Part shown: one piece after another, positions 1-6,808 of the stretch | How positions within the stretch are numbered: the first letter of the stretch is position 1 | How the letters are laid out: every line of letters starts with the position of its first letter | Program-made: the position numbers and the translations under genes | The notes under the pieces: model-generated | Told to the model about the DNA's origin: nothing | What the model saw: the letters and a program-made list of their open reading frames with translations, nothing else | The model's database searches: none | From: an uncultured Actinomycetes bacterium | GTDB taxonomy: Bacteria > Actinomycetota > Acidimicrobiia > Acidimicrobiales > Acidimicrobilacustridaceae | Assembly: GCA_945957335.1 (NCBI GenBank) | Contig: CAMFLJ010000030.1 | Span: forward strand, 1 to 19,210 | Length of the DNA: 19,210 nucleotides | Direction of reading: 5' to 3'

Positions 1-696
1 GCCGAGCTCGCCGCCGGGCTGGTCGAGGCCGGCCGGGGCGCCCGCGCCGAGCGGGCCCGGCGGATGGGCATCACCGGCGACGCCGAGGCCGTCGAGGCCG
101 CGGTGCGGGCCCGGGCCTCCGACTGGTCGCAGGTGCGGCCCGAGTGGGGCCTGGCCGGGTGCCGGGCCTTCGTGGCCGCCCCCCGGTCGGTCACCGCCGG
201 CGCCGACCTCGGCGGCCGGGCCTTCCTGCACAGCTACGACCGCCACCTCGACGCCGACGACGCGGTGCTGAGGACGATCCTCACCGCCCCGGTGATCGTG
301 GCCAGCTGGATCAGCCTCCAGTACTTCGCCTCGACCGTCGACAACGAGCACTTCGGCAGCGGCGACAAGACGCTGCACAACGTCGTCGGGCGCCTCGGGG
401 TGCTCGAGGGCAACGGCGGCGACCTGCGCACCGGCATGCCCTGGCAGTCGGTGCACGATGGCGAGCGCCTCCAGCACGAGCCCCTGCGCCTCCAGGTGCT
501 TGTGGCCGCCCCACCCGAGGCCATCGCCGAGGTCATCGCCGGCCACGACCACCTGCGGGAGCTCTGCGACAACGGCTGGATCGCCGTCTACTCCCTCGAC
601 GACGACGACCGGGCCACCCACCGCTACGCCGGCGGGCTGGCCTGGCACGAGATCGACCCCGACGAGCACACCCCGATCGAGGAGGTGGCGGCATGA
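1..696 (+). CDS. dabA: DabA-type inorganic carbon transporter subunit (UPF0753/DUF2309), C-terminal part
   Basis: The gene enters from the left edge; the frame is open from base 1, so the ATG at 64 is internal and about 231 residues are visible. In the DAB complex, DabA is a cytoplasmic carbonic-anhydrase-like zinc protein that works with the membrane protein DabB to accumulate bicarbonate (family knowledge). The family's C-terminal hallmarks are visible: WSQVRPEWGLAGC, the AFLHSYD segment, ASWISLQYFASTVDN, FGSGDKTLHNVVGRLGV, and EGNGGDLRTGMPWQSVHDG. The zinc ligands lie in the missing part and cannot be checked. The stop overlaps the ATG of the next gene (ATGA, 693-696), which suggests translational coupling. 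A DabB partner would be expected just outside the window. Identity is confident; the transport role is by family. Confidence 0.9.
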   Translation, partial: AELAAGLVEAGRGARAERARRMGITGDAEAVEAAVRARASDWSQVRPEWGLAGCRAFVAAPRSVTAGADLGGRAFLHSYDRHLDADDAVLRTILTAPVIVASWISLQYFASTVDNEHFGSGDKTLHNVVGRLGVLEGNGGDLRTGMPWQSVHDGERLQHEPLRLQVLVAAPPEAIAEVIAGHDHLRELCDNGWIAVYSLDDDDRATHRYAGGLAWHEIDPDEHTPIEEVAA

Positions 697-2198
697 GCGC
701 CGGGAGCCTCGCCGGCGCCGTCTGCATCGTCGGCACCGCCCGCCGCACCTGGCGCGACCCCGCCGACGGCGCACCCGAGCCGCTCGGCATGTGGGAGCAC
801 GTCGCCCGCGCCGCCATCGACGACGTGGGCACCCGCCACGACGTGCTCGGTGCGCTCGACCACCTCGGCGTCGTCCACTGCCAGGCGTGGGGCTACGACG
901 ACCCGGTGGCCCGGTTGGCCGACCGCCTCGGCCGGCCCGGCATCGCCGGCACCACCTCGATCCTCGCCGGCACCTCCCACCAGCGCCTGCTCGACGCCGC
1001 GGCCGAGCGCATGCGCCGCGGCGAGATCTCCTCCGCACTGGTGGTCGGCGCCGAGGCCGGGGCCACGCTGCGCCGACACGCCAAGGCCGGCACCGAGCCC
1101 GCCTGGTCGCACCCCAGCGACCAGCCGCCGCTGCCACCCGAGCTCTTCGGCGAGATGTACCTCCCCACCGAGATCGCCCACGGTGTGCTGCCGGCGTGGC
1201 TCACCTTCGGCCTGCTCGAGCAGGCCCGGTGGGCGGCGCGAGGAGGCCGGCCCGACGACCGCCGGCTCCTCGCCGAGCGGCTGTCGACCATCAGCCAGGT
1301 CGCCGCCGCCAACCCCGACGCCTGGTTCCCGACGGCCTGGACCGCCGACGAGCTGCTCTCCACCGCCGACGGCAACCGCATGGTGACCACGCCGTACACC
1401 AAGCGCATGGTGGCGTTCCCCGACGTCGACATGGCCGCCGCCAACCTGCTCGTCACCCACGAGGTCGCCGAGGCCTGGGGCGTCCCCGAGGACCACCGCG
1501 TCTACCTGCGGGGCTGGGGCTTCGCCCGCGACGCCTCGCACGTCGCGGCCCGGGCCGACATGGTCTCCTCACCCGCCATGCGGGTGGCCCAGCAGGCCGC
1601 CCTCACCCGCGCCGGCATCGAGCTCGACGAGATCGACGCCTTCGACCTCTACAGCTGCTTCGGGTCCGCCATCGCCTTCGCGGCCGACGCCCTCGGCCTC
1701 GCCGACGACGACCCCCGCCCGTTGAGCGTCACCGGCGGGCTCGCCTACCACGGCGGGCCGGGCAGCAACTACATGGGCCACTCGATCAGCCACATGGTGT
1801 CGCGCATCCGCGCCGGCGAGGCCCGGTCGGGCATGGTCACCGGGGTCGGCATGCACATGACGAAGCACGTCGCCGCCGTCTACAGCGCCGAGCCGGGCAG
1901 CCCCGCTCCCGGCGCCGAGGACGACGAGCAGCGCTACGTCGTGGCCGCCGACATCGACCCGCCGGAGGTGGCCGACCACGCCGACGGCCCGGTGGTGGTG
2001 CGCGCCGCCACGGTCGTGCACGCACGCGGCGGCTCACCCGAGCGGGCCGTGGCCATCTGCGGCCTGCCCGACGGCCGCCGCTGCTACGCGGCCAGCACCG
2101 ACGCCGACGTGATCGCCACCGTGGCGGCCGATGCCTGGGTCGAGGCCCCGGCCCACCTCACCACGGCCGACGACGGCACCAACGTGCTCCACCTGTGA
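693..2198 (+). CDS. Thiolase-like protein (TLP1/SCP2-thiolase type) with extra C-terminal domain, nucleophile missing
   Basis: A 501-aa thiolase-superfamily protein; the start is the ATG inside the ATGA overlap with the DabA gene. The family hallmarks are degenerate. At the normal CxSG(L)Q site the protein reads ILAGTSHQ, so alanine replaces the nucleophilic cysteine. The NEAF-type region is DLYSCFGSA, and the HGNPxG region is YHGGPGSNYMGHS. Residues after about 400 form an additional C-terminal part like that of mycobacterial thiolase-like protein 1, a family reported without ordinary thiolase activity. It probably binds an acyl-CoA or related ligand rather than condensing acetyl-CoA; this is inference. 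Databases may label it acetyl-CoA acetyltransferase. The link to the carbon transporter upstream is only the overlap. Confidence 0.85.
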   Translation: MSAGSLAGAVCIVGTARRTWRDPADGAPEPLGMWEHVARAAIDDVGTRHDVLGALDHLGVVHCQAWGYDDPVARLADRLGRPGIAGTTSILAGTSHQRLLDAAAERMRRGEISSALVVGAEAGATLRRHAKAGTEPAWSHPSDQPPLPPELFGEMYLPTEIAHGVLPAWLTFGLLEQARWAARGGRPDDRRLLAERLSTISQVAAANPDAWFPTAWTADELLSTADGNRMVTTPYTKRMVAFPDVDMAAANLLVTHEVAEAWGVPEDHRVYLRGWGFARDASHVAARADMVSSPAMRVAQQAALTRAGIELDEIDAFDLYSCFGSAIAFAADALGLADDDPRPLSVTGGLAYHGGPGSNYMGHSISHMVSRIRAGEARSGMVTGVGMHMTKHVAAVYSAEPGSPAPGAEDDEQRYVVAADIDPPEVADHADGPVVVRAATVVHARGGSPERAVAICGLPDGRRCYAASTDADVIATVAADAWVEAPAHLTTADDGTNVLHL

Positions 2199-2204
2199 GC
2201 GATG

Positions 2205-2241
2205 CCTCGGACGGCCCGCCCCCGGGCCGGGCCGTCCGAGG
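2205..2241 (+). terminator. Perfect 13-bp inverted repeat after the thiolase-like gene
   Basis: The arms CCTCGGACGGCCC (2205-2217) and GGGCCGTCCGAGG (2229-2241) are exactly complementary around an 11-nt loop, starting 7 nt after the stop codon. There is no T tract, as is common in high-GC actinobacteria. It ends 8 nt before the -10 box of the next gene, so it also covers that gene's -35 position and could act there as an operator. Confidence 0.6.
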
Positions 2242-2249
2242 TGGACTGG

Positions 2250-2255
2250 TACCGT
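2250..2255 (+). promoter_or_regulatory. -10 box TACCGT of a leaderless promoter
   Basis: TACCGT matches the actinobacterial TANNNT -10 pattern and ends 7 nt before the GTG at 2263. That spacing would place the transcription start at or next to the start codon. No ribosome binding site is positioned properly for this GTG, and no clear -35 box is visible. Confidence 0.55.
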
Positions 2256-2262
2256 CGCCGCC

Positions 2263-3195
2263 GTGCCCGAACCGCGTGACGCCAGGCTCGTCGGGTCGGT
2301 CGACGACGGGGCCCTCCGCGTCGTCCAGGTCACCGACACCCACGTGCCGGCCCAACCCGGCTTCCCGACCGTCATCGGGCTCCTCGCCGGGATCGACGCC
2401 GGCGACCCGATGGACCACCTCGCCCTCGTGCTGGCCGACATCGCCACGCTCGACCCCGCACCGGACCTCGTCGTCGGGACCGGCGACCTGGCCGACACCG
2501 GAGATCCGCAGGCCTACCGGCGCTGGCGCGACCAGTTCCTCCCGCTGGATCTCCCCGTGTGGGTCATCCCGGGCAACCACGACCTGGCCGACGCCTTCGA
2601 CGCCCACCTGGTCGGCGACGGGGTGCACAGCGCGGCGAGCAGTCGTCACGGCTCGTGGGAGTTCCTGTACGTGCGCACGGGGAACACCGAGTGGGGTGAG
2701 GTCGACCCGATCCACGCGGACGAGCTGAGGGCCGCCCTGGCGGCGAGCGACGCCGCCCACGTGTTCGTGTGGATCCACCATCCGCCGGTCGGGCAGCACC
2801 TGCCCGCCCACGAGGCGCTCGTGCGTGACGACCTCCGCGCCGTGCTCGGGACCGACGACCGGATCCGGGCGACCGCCGCCGGCCACGTCCACGTGGCCGA
2901 CGCCGGCGAGCTCGACGGGATCCCGGTCTTCCTGACGCCCTCGACCTACACGGGGAGGCCGGCGCCGGGCTCCCGGACCTTCACGCTCCACCCGGACGGC
3001 AGGGTCGACACCGAGGTGAGGTTCGTGGAGAGCCTGTTCCGCTTCGACGACGACCAGGTCGCCCGCCTCCGGGCGATGGCGGCGGAGCGCTACGCGGCCG
3101 AGCCCGAGGCGCGCCGCGGTGCCGCGCCCCACGCCCGTCACGAGGTGGAGGGCTGGCGCGACGCCGTCGCCGCTCTCCCCGACGGCCCCGGCTGA
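2263..3195 (+). CDS. Calcineurin-like class III metallophosphoesterase (CpdA/Icc-like)
   Basis: A 310-aa protein with the complete set of class III metallophosphoesterase motifs: D25-x-H27 (VTDTHVP), GD near residue 75 (GTGDLAD), GNHD near 104-107, a later histidine in WIHHPP, and GHVH. These ligate two metals. Relatives hydrolyse cyclic nucleotides or other phosphodiesters; the substrate here cannot be told. No signal peptide or membrane segment is seen, so it is probably cytoplasmic. The GTG at 2263 is chosen because the frame upstream runs through the hairpin and because TACCGT lies 7 nt before it. The C-terminal tail from about residue 250 is charged and outside the catalytic core. Confidence 0.85.
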   Translation: MPEPRDARLVGSVDDGALRVVQVTDTHVPAQPGFPTVIGLLAGIDAGDPMDHLALVLADIATLDPAPDLVVGTGDLADTGDPQAYRRWRDQFLPLDLPVWVIPGNHDLADAFDAHLVGDGVHSAASSRHGSWEFLYVRTGNTEWGEVDPIHADELRAALAASDAAHVFVWIHHPPVGQHLPAHEALVRDDLRAVLGTDDRIRATAAGHVHVADAGELDGIPVFLTPSTYTGRPAPGSRTFTLHPDGRVDTEVRFVESLFRFDDDQVARLRAMAAERYAAEPEARRGAAPHARHEVEGWRDAVAALPDGPG

Positions 3196-3243
3196 CGGCC
3201 CCGGCCCACCGCCCGCGCCCGGGTCGGGGCCGCCGAAACGAGA

Positions 3244-3269
3244 AGAACGCACCCGGCTGGGTGCGTTCT
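3244..3269 (-). terminator. Hairpin terminator downstream of tRNA-Val
   Basis: A perfect 11-bp stem (AGAACGCACCC, 3244-3254; AGGGT-type complement, 3259-3269) closes a 4-nt loop. It begins 3 nt beyond the encoded CCA of the minus-strand tRNA and is followed on that strand by the T-containing stretch TCTCGTTTC. It could also stop transcription of the plus-strand metallophosphoesterase, which ends at 3195. Confidence 0.75.
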
Positions 3270-3272
3270 CCG

Positions 3273-3349
3273 TGGTGGACCCGACTGGACTCGAACCAGC
3301 GACCTCTTCCGTGTCGAGGAAGCGCTCTAGCCAACTGAGCTACGGGTCC
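3273..3349 (-). tRNA. tRNA-Val (anticodon GAC), CCA encoded, C at position 33
   Basis: The minus strand folds into a full cloverleaf: acceptor GGACCCG/CGGGTCC, D stem GCTC/GAGC, anticodon stem CTTCC/GGAAG, T stem GCTGG/CCAGT with loop TTCGAGT, discriminator A, then genomic CCA. The 7-nt anticodon loop is TCGACAC, giving anticodon GAC (valine). Position 33, just before the anticodon, is C, where nearly all tRNAs have U. All stems are intact, so the gene does not otherwise look decayed. Confidence 0.9.
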
Positions 3350-3382
3350 CTGCGTGGCCAGGGCGGACCTGACCGGGCGCAA

Positions 3383-3388
3383 ACCATA
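3383..3388 (-). promoter_or_regulatory. -10 box TATGGT upstream of tRNA-Val
   Basis: On the minus strand TATGGT lies 33 nt before the tRNA 5' end, the same hexamer found before tRNA-Cys. A weak -35 candidate TTCGAA lies 19 nt further upstream (3408-3413). Confidence 0.5.
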
Positions 3389-3459
3389 GCAGCCCCCGCG
3401 GCGGCCCTTCGAAGCCGGAGGCGGCGGCCCCGACCGCGCCGGGCCCTCCGTGGAGCGGG

Positions 3460-3465
3460 TAGAAC
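3460..3465 (+). promoter_or_regulatory. Possible leaderless -10 box TAGAAC
   Basis: TAGAAC ends 6 nt before the GTG at 3472, the spacing seen for better leaderless promoters here. Its last base is C rather than T, so it is a weak match. Confidence 0.3.
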
Positions 3466-3471
3466 ACCCCC

Positions 3472-3858
3472 GTGGATCATCGACAGGTCGTGCGCATCCT
3501 GGCCACCATCCGAGTCGGCCTCGGTGCCGTCCTCGTGCTCCTCCCCGGGGCCGCCGGACGGCGCTGGATCGGCGAGCCGGCGGGCGACGCCCGGGTGAAG
3601 GCGGTCATCAGGGGCCTCGGCGCCCGCGACGTGGCGCTCGGCCTCGGGGCCCTGCGTGCCCTCGACCGGGGTGAGCCCGCCCAGGCCTGGGTGCAGCTGG
3701 CGGCCGTCGGTGACGCCACCGACGCGGTGGCCGCGCTCGCCGGCGCCCGTCGCCTCGGGGCGCTGCGCACGCTCGGCACGGTCGTGAGCGCGGGCGCCGC
3801 GTCGGCCATCGGCTTCGTGGCCGCCGCCGAGGTCGACGAGGGCAACCGCCCCGTCTGA
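3472..3858 (+). CDS. Small integral membrane protein, unknown function
   Basis: A 128-aa hydrophobic protein starting at GTG. Predicted helices are near residues 8-25 (ILATIRVGLGAVLVLLPG), 45-65 (the GLGARDVALGLGAL segment), 72-92 (AWVQLAAVGDATDAVAALAG) and 98-118 (GTVVSAGAASAIGFVAAAE). The ARDVALGLG motif recurs in small actinobacterial membrane proteins of DUF4267-like type; that link is tentative. The start rests on the possible -10 box 6 nt upstream; no Shine-Dalgarno is apparent. It stands alone between a minus-strand tRNA and the TetR operator, with no partner to suggest its role. Confidence 0.65.
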   Translation: MDHRQVVRILATIRVGLGAVLVLLPGAAGRRWIGEPAGDARVKAVIRGLGARDVALGLGALRALDRGEPAQAWVQLAAVGDATDAVAALAGARRLGALRTLGTVVSAGAASAIGFVAAAEVDEGNRPV

Positions 3859-3912
3859 GCCGTCCCGGCCCCGACCGCCACGTCGGCACCGGCGCTGGTC
3901 GGCCGGCGAACT

Positions 3913-3955
3913 GAGTCAACCGTCTCAAATATGAGAGTTGACTCTCAAGTGAGAC
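3913..3955 (+). promoter_or_regulatory. Probable TetR operator: nested TCTCA/TGAGA inverted repeats
   Basis: Several overlapping inverted repeats lie before the TetR gene. GAGTCAAC (3913-3920) pairs with GTTGACTC (3937-3944). TCTCA (3923-3927) pairs with TGAGA (3932-3936). TCTCA (3943-3947) pairs with TGAGA (3950-3954). GTCTCA (3922-3927) pairs with TGAGAC (3950-3955). The stretch is AT-richer than its surroundings and covers the -35 box, as expected for autorepression. Confidence 0.7.
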
Positions 3956-3966
3956 CCGACTATCAG
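3938..3966 (+). promoter_or_regulatory. Promoter TTGACT-17-TATCAG of the TetR/amidohydrolase operon
   Basis: TTGACT (3938-3943) and TATCAG (3961-3966) are separated by exactly 17 nt. The -10 box ends 7 nt before the GTG at 3974, so the mRNA should begin at or beside the start codon. This is one of only two promoters in the window with both boxes recognisable. Confidence 0.7.
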
Positions 3967-3973
3967 TTTCCGG

Positions 3974-4627
3974 GTGCTGCCCCTGCTCGACGACGACCTC
4001 CTCGTCGACATCCGCCGCGACGACGTCAGTGGCGCCGACGCACCCGTCGGCCTGCGTGAGCGCAAGAAGCGCCAGGCCCGCGCCGCCATCGCCGACGCCG
4101 CGCTCGAGCTGTTCGCCGACAAGGGCTTCGACGACACCACGGTGGCCGAGGTGGCCGTCCGCGCCGGCGTCTCCCCCGCCACCGTGGCCCGCTACTACCC
4201 CACCAAGGAGTCGCTGCTCTTCGCCGACGTCGAGGTGAAGGCACCCGCCCTGCGCGCCGCGGTCCTGGCCCGGCCCGCATCGGAGAGCCCCTACACGGCG
4301 CTCGTCACCGCGCTCTCCTCCGGCGGCAACGGCAACGACCCCGAGCACCGCCGGCGCCTCATGCTCAGCCGCCGCGCCATCGCCAGCTCACCCGTGCTCC
4401 GCGGCCGGGCCGCCGCCTTCATGGACGTGTGGCGCGACGCCATCACCGAGATGGTCGTGGCGCGCGGCGCCAGCCCCGAGGAGGGAAGGGTCCTGGCCAC
4501 GGTCGTCACCGCCCTCCTCGACGAGGTCGGCCGCCGCTGGGCCTTCGACGGCGGCACCGACGACCTGCCCACGCTCATCGCCGAGGCGTTCGCCGCCCTG
4601 GCCCGCACCCACCGGAGGCCCGCGTGA
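3974..4627 (+). CDS. TetR/AcrR-family transcriptional regulator
   Basis: A 217-aa TetR-type repressor. The DNA-binding domain spans about residues 27-82, with ERKKRQARAAIADAALELF as the first helix and the helix-turn-helix in TTVAEVAVRAGVSPATVARYYPTKESLL (residues 55-82, quoted in part by position). The rest is the variable ligand-binding half. The GTG start fits the promoter 7 nt upstream and gives an unusual 25-residue acidic N-terminal extension; a later start would leave the promoter unexplained. Its stop overlaps the GTG of the amidohydrolase (GTGA, 4624-4627), so the two are probably co-expressed and autoregulated through the repeats upstream. The inducer is unknown, perhaps the hydrolase's substrate. 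Confidence 0.88.
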   Translation: MLPLLDDDLLVDIRRDDVSGADAPVGLRERKKRQARAAIADAALELFADKGFDDTTVAEVAVRAGVSPATVARYYPTKESLLFADVEVKAPALRAAVLARPASESPYTALVTALSSGGNGNDPEHRRRLMLSRRAIASSPVLRGRAAAFMDVWRDAITEMVVARGASPEEGRVLATVVTALLDEVGRRWAFDGGTDDLPTLIAEAFAALARTHRRPA

Positions 4628-5874
4628 GCGAGCCCGTCGTGATCGTCTCCGCCGATGCCCACATCGGCCCCCGCCTGGTCGAGGACCTGCGGCCGCTGTG
4701 CCCGCCGGACCTGCTCGGCGCCTTCGACGCCTACGTCGCCGACCCGAACCGGTCGAAGGGCCGCTACGTCGAGCACGAGACCGCCGACGAGGACCCCGAC
4801 GACCTCACCCTCTGGCGCAACCAGTTCACCGCCGGCCACCACGACCCCGAGGTGCGCCGCCGCGAGATGGACGCCGACGGCGTCGCCGCCGAGGTGATCT
4901 ACCACGGCAGCCAGAACAACGAGCCGGTGCCGTTCCAGACCTCGATGCTCGGGCCCGCCGACGACCCGGCGCTCTACGCCGCGGGCATCCGCATCTACAA
5001 CACCTGGCTGGCCCAGACCTGCGCCGCCCACCCCGACCGCCACGTCGGGCTGGCGCACCTGCCGATGTGGGACATCGACGCCGCCGTGGCCGAGCTGCGC
5101 TGGGCCGCCGACGCCGGCCTGAGGGGCGTCAACTTCCCGGCGCCCCGGCCGTGGCTGACGCCCTACAACGACCGGGCCTGGGAGCCGTTCTGGACCGCCG
5201 CCGAGGAGCTCGGCATGGTGCTCAGCACCCACTCCGGCGCCGGTGACCCGGCCGTCTTCCAGGGCCCCGAGCTCACCGCGCTGATGTCGATCGAGAGCGG
5301 CGGGTGGTTCAGCCGCCGCTCGGCCCACCTGCTGATCTTCGCCGGCGTGTTCGAGCGCCACCCGGCGCTGAAGCTGGTGCTCACCGAGCAGCCGGGCGAG
5401 TGGTGGCCGACCATGGCCGACGAGCTCGACTCGGTGCACCGGGCCAACACCGGCTGGGGCGGACCGCTGAAGAAGCAGGTGCCGCGCCCGCCCAGCGAGT
5501 ACCTGCACCGCAACGTCTGGATCGGCGCCAGCTTCCTGTCGCGCCAGGAGGCCGAGGGCGCGGTGCGCGACGGCTACGCCGACCGGGTGATGTGGGGATC
5601 CGACTACCCGCACATGGAGGCCACCTGGCAGAGGGGCCCCACTGCGTTCTCGCCGCTGTCGCTGCGCTTCGCCCTCGCCGGGCTGCCCGAGGCCACCGTG
5701 CGGGCCATCGTCGGCGGCACCGCGGTCGAGGTCTACGGCCTCGACCGGGCGGCCCTGGCCGCCACCGCGGCCCGCATCGGGGCCCCCACGTTCGCCGAGC
5801 TGAGCGAGCCGCTCGAGGCCGTGCCGGCCGGCGCCAGCCCGTTCGCGTTCCGCACGCGCGGCGCCTGGGACTGA
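4624..5874 (+). CDS. Metal-dependent amidohydrolase (amidohydrolase 2, ACMSD-like TIM barrel)
   Basis: A 416-aa protein of the amidohydrolase_2 family. The N-terminal metal motif is SADAHIG (D11-x-H13). A metal histidine lies in LSTHSGAGDP near residue 205, and the C-terminal aspartate in MWGSDYPHMEATW near residue 325. The LTEQPGEWWP segment is also typical. Family members decarboxylate or hydrolyse aromatic or cyclic carboxylates and related compounds; the substrate cannot be read from sequence. The start is the GTG in a 4-nt overlap with the TetR gene, which probably controls it. It lacks a signal peptide and should be cytoplasmic. Confidence 0.85.
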   Translation: MSEPVVIVSADAHIGPRLVEDLRPLCPPDLLGAFDAYVADPNRSKGRYVEHETADEDPDDLTLWRNQFTAGHHDPEVRRREMDADGVAAEVIYHGSQNNEPVPFQTSMLGPADDPALYAAGIRIYNTWLAQTCAAHPDRHVGLAHLPMWDIDAAVAELRWAADAGLRGVNFPAPRPWLTPYNDRAWEPFWTAAEELGMVLSTHSGAGDPAVFQGPELTALMSIESGGWFSRRSAHLLIFAGVFERHPALKLVLTEQPGEWWPTMADELDSVHRANTGWGGPLKKQVPRPPSEYLHRNVWIGASFLSRQEAEGAVRDGYADRVMWGSDYPHMEATWQRGPTAFSPLSLRFALAGLPEATVRAIVGGTAVEVYGLDRAALAATAARIGAPTFAELSEPLEAVPAGASPFAFRTRGAWD

Positions 5875-5909
5875 TCGATGTCGCTTCCGGACCCCACCCC
5901 AGGAGACGC

Positions 5910-5915
5910 TATGGT
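5910..5915 (+). promoter_or_regulatory. -10 box TATGGT of tRNA-Cys
   Basis: TATGGT ends 10 nt before the first base of tRNA-Cys, so transcription would begin within a few bases of the mature 5' end. No convincing -35 box is seen. Confidence 0.55.
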
Positions 5916-5925
5916 GACCCCGCCC

Positions 5926-5997
5926 GGCGGCGTGGCCGAGTGGCTGAGGCAAGGGCCTGCAAAGCCCTGTACGCCGGTTCGATTCCGGCCGCCGCCT
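5926..5997 (+). tRNA. tRNA-Cys (anticodon GCA)
   Basis: Cloverleaf with acceptor GGCGGCG/CGCCGCC, anticodon stem AGGGC/GCCCT around loop CTGCAAA (anticodon GCA), T stem GCCGG/CCGGC with loop TTCGATT, and discriminator T (U73), the identity base of tRNA-Cys. CCA is not encoded; the genome continues CTC. Confidence 0.95.
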
Positions 5998-6001
5998 CTC
6001 G

Positions 6002-6032
6002 GAGCCCTGACCAGAGAACCTGGTCAGGGCTC
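6002..6032 (+). terminator. Hairpin terminator of tRNA-Cys
   Basis: A perfect 12-bp stem, GAGCCCTGACCA (6002-6013) with TGGTCAGGGCTC (6021-6032), closes a 7-nt loop just 4 nt after the tRNA. The following bases are not a true T tract (TGTGAAGGTTG). Confidence 0.75.
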
Positions 6033-6080
6033 TGTGAAGGTTGCTTGTCGCACCATCACCGATTCCCGACGGCAGCAACG

Positions 6081-6086
6081 TAGGGT
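6081..6086 (+). promoter_or_regulatory. -10 box TAGGGT of a leaderless promoter
   Basis: TAGGGT ends 6 nt before the ATG at 6093, matching the surE promoter on the other strand in both sequence and spacing. This favours ATG 6093 over the GTG at 6090. Confidence 0.6.
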
Positions 6087-6092
6087 GGCGTG

Positions 6093-6737
6093 ATGGCGGC
6101 GAAGAGCAGTGACACCCTGATCCCGACGCACCCGACCGCCCAGCGCCTGCTGGACGCGGCGATGCGCTCGATGGACACCGACGGCGAGGCGGGCCTGCGT
6201 GTCGATGCGGTGGTGGCCGAGGCCGGCGTCACCATCCCGGTGCTCTACCACCACTTCGGCAACCGCGAGGGCCTCGTGCGGGCCGCGCACGTCGCCCGCC
6301 TCCAGCGCGACCTCGACAGCCGCATCGCCGAGTTCGCCGCCGTGATGGCCGGCGTCGACGACCGCGAGTCGCTCATCACCACCTTCGACAACATCCTCGC
6401 CGCGGTCGCCACCGTCTCCGACGAGCGCTTCGTGCGGGTGAACGTGCTCGGCGCCACCTACGGCCGCCCTGACCTCCAGGCCGAGGTCGCCGCCATGCAG
6501 CGCCGGGCCTGGGAGCGCGTCGCCGAGCACCTCGTCGAGCCGCAGCGCCGGGGCTGGGTCAAGGCCGACCTCGACCTCGTCGAGTTCGTCGGCTGGCTCT
6601 TCGGGATGTTCGTGGGCCGGGTGCTCATCGACATCCAGGGCCCGGCCATGTCCCCCGAGGCGTGGGACGACTACACCCGCTCGGCGCTCTACACCGTGCT
6701 GCTGGGCGAGGTCCCGCCCCGGGCCGGGCAGGGCTGA
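6093..6737 (+). CDS. TetR/AcrR-family transcriptional regulator (orphan)
   Basis: A 214-aa TetR regulator. The DNA-binding domain covers about residues 14-62, starting with TAQRLLDAAMRSM; the recognition part is VDAVVAEAGVTIPVLYHHFGNREGL, followed by a helical ligand-binding domain. ATG 6093 is preferred to the in-frame GTG at 6090 because of the TAGGGT box 6 nt upstream; both give nearly the same protein. It has no gene close behind it in the same direction: surE converges on it, 56 bp away. Its targets are therefore probably elsewhere, unless it acts on neighbours in trans. No obvious palindrome lies over its own promoter apart from the tRNA-Cys terminator. Confidence 0.85.
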   Translation: MAAKSSDTLIPTHPTAQRLLDAAMRSMDTDGEAGLRVDAVVAEAGVTIPVLYHHFGNREGLVRAAHVARLQRDLDSRIAEFAAVMAGVDDRESLITTFDNILAAVATVSDERFVRVNVLGATYGRPDLQAEVAAMQRRAWERVAEHLVEPQRRGWVKADLDLVEFVGWLFGMFVGRVLIDIQGPAMSPEAWDDYTRSALYTVLLGEVPPRAGQG

Positions 6738-6778
6738 GCAGGCACCACTCCCTCGACCGTCGCACGGCGGCCGGGCGT

Positions 6779-6808
6779 CGACCGCTCCTCGCCTCAGTCG
6801 AGCGGTCG
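6779..6808. terminator. Bidirectional hairpin between the TetR gene and surE
   Basis: CGACCGCTC (6779-6787) pairs with GAGCGGTCG (6800-6808) over a 12-nt loop that contains the surE stop codon. It lies between two convergent genes, so it may end both transcripts. There is no T tract on either side. Confidence 0.45.

Noticed and set aside
144..692. Plus-strand 5' extension of the thiolase-like frame overlapping the DabA gene
   Set aside because: It is an Arg/Pro-rich shadow frame of the DabA gene; the ATGA overlap at 693 gives a family-sized protein.
458..2728. Very long plus-strand frame through the thiolase and phosphoesterase genes
   Set aside because: Its Arg/Pro/His-rich translation is typical of a shifted frame in GC-rich DNA, while the other frame contains recognisable motifs.
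3181..3207. Tandem near-repeat of GACGGCCCCGGC at the end of the metallophosphoesterase gene
   Set aside because: Only two short GC-rich copies; probably chance in such DNA.
4291..6078. Long minus-strand frame antisense to the amidohydrolase
   Set aside because: The amidohydrolase motifs are on the plus strand, and this frame also runs through tRNA-Cys.
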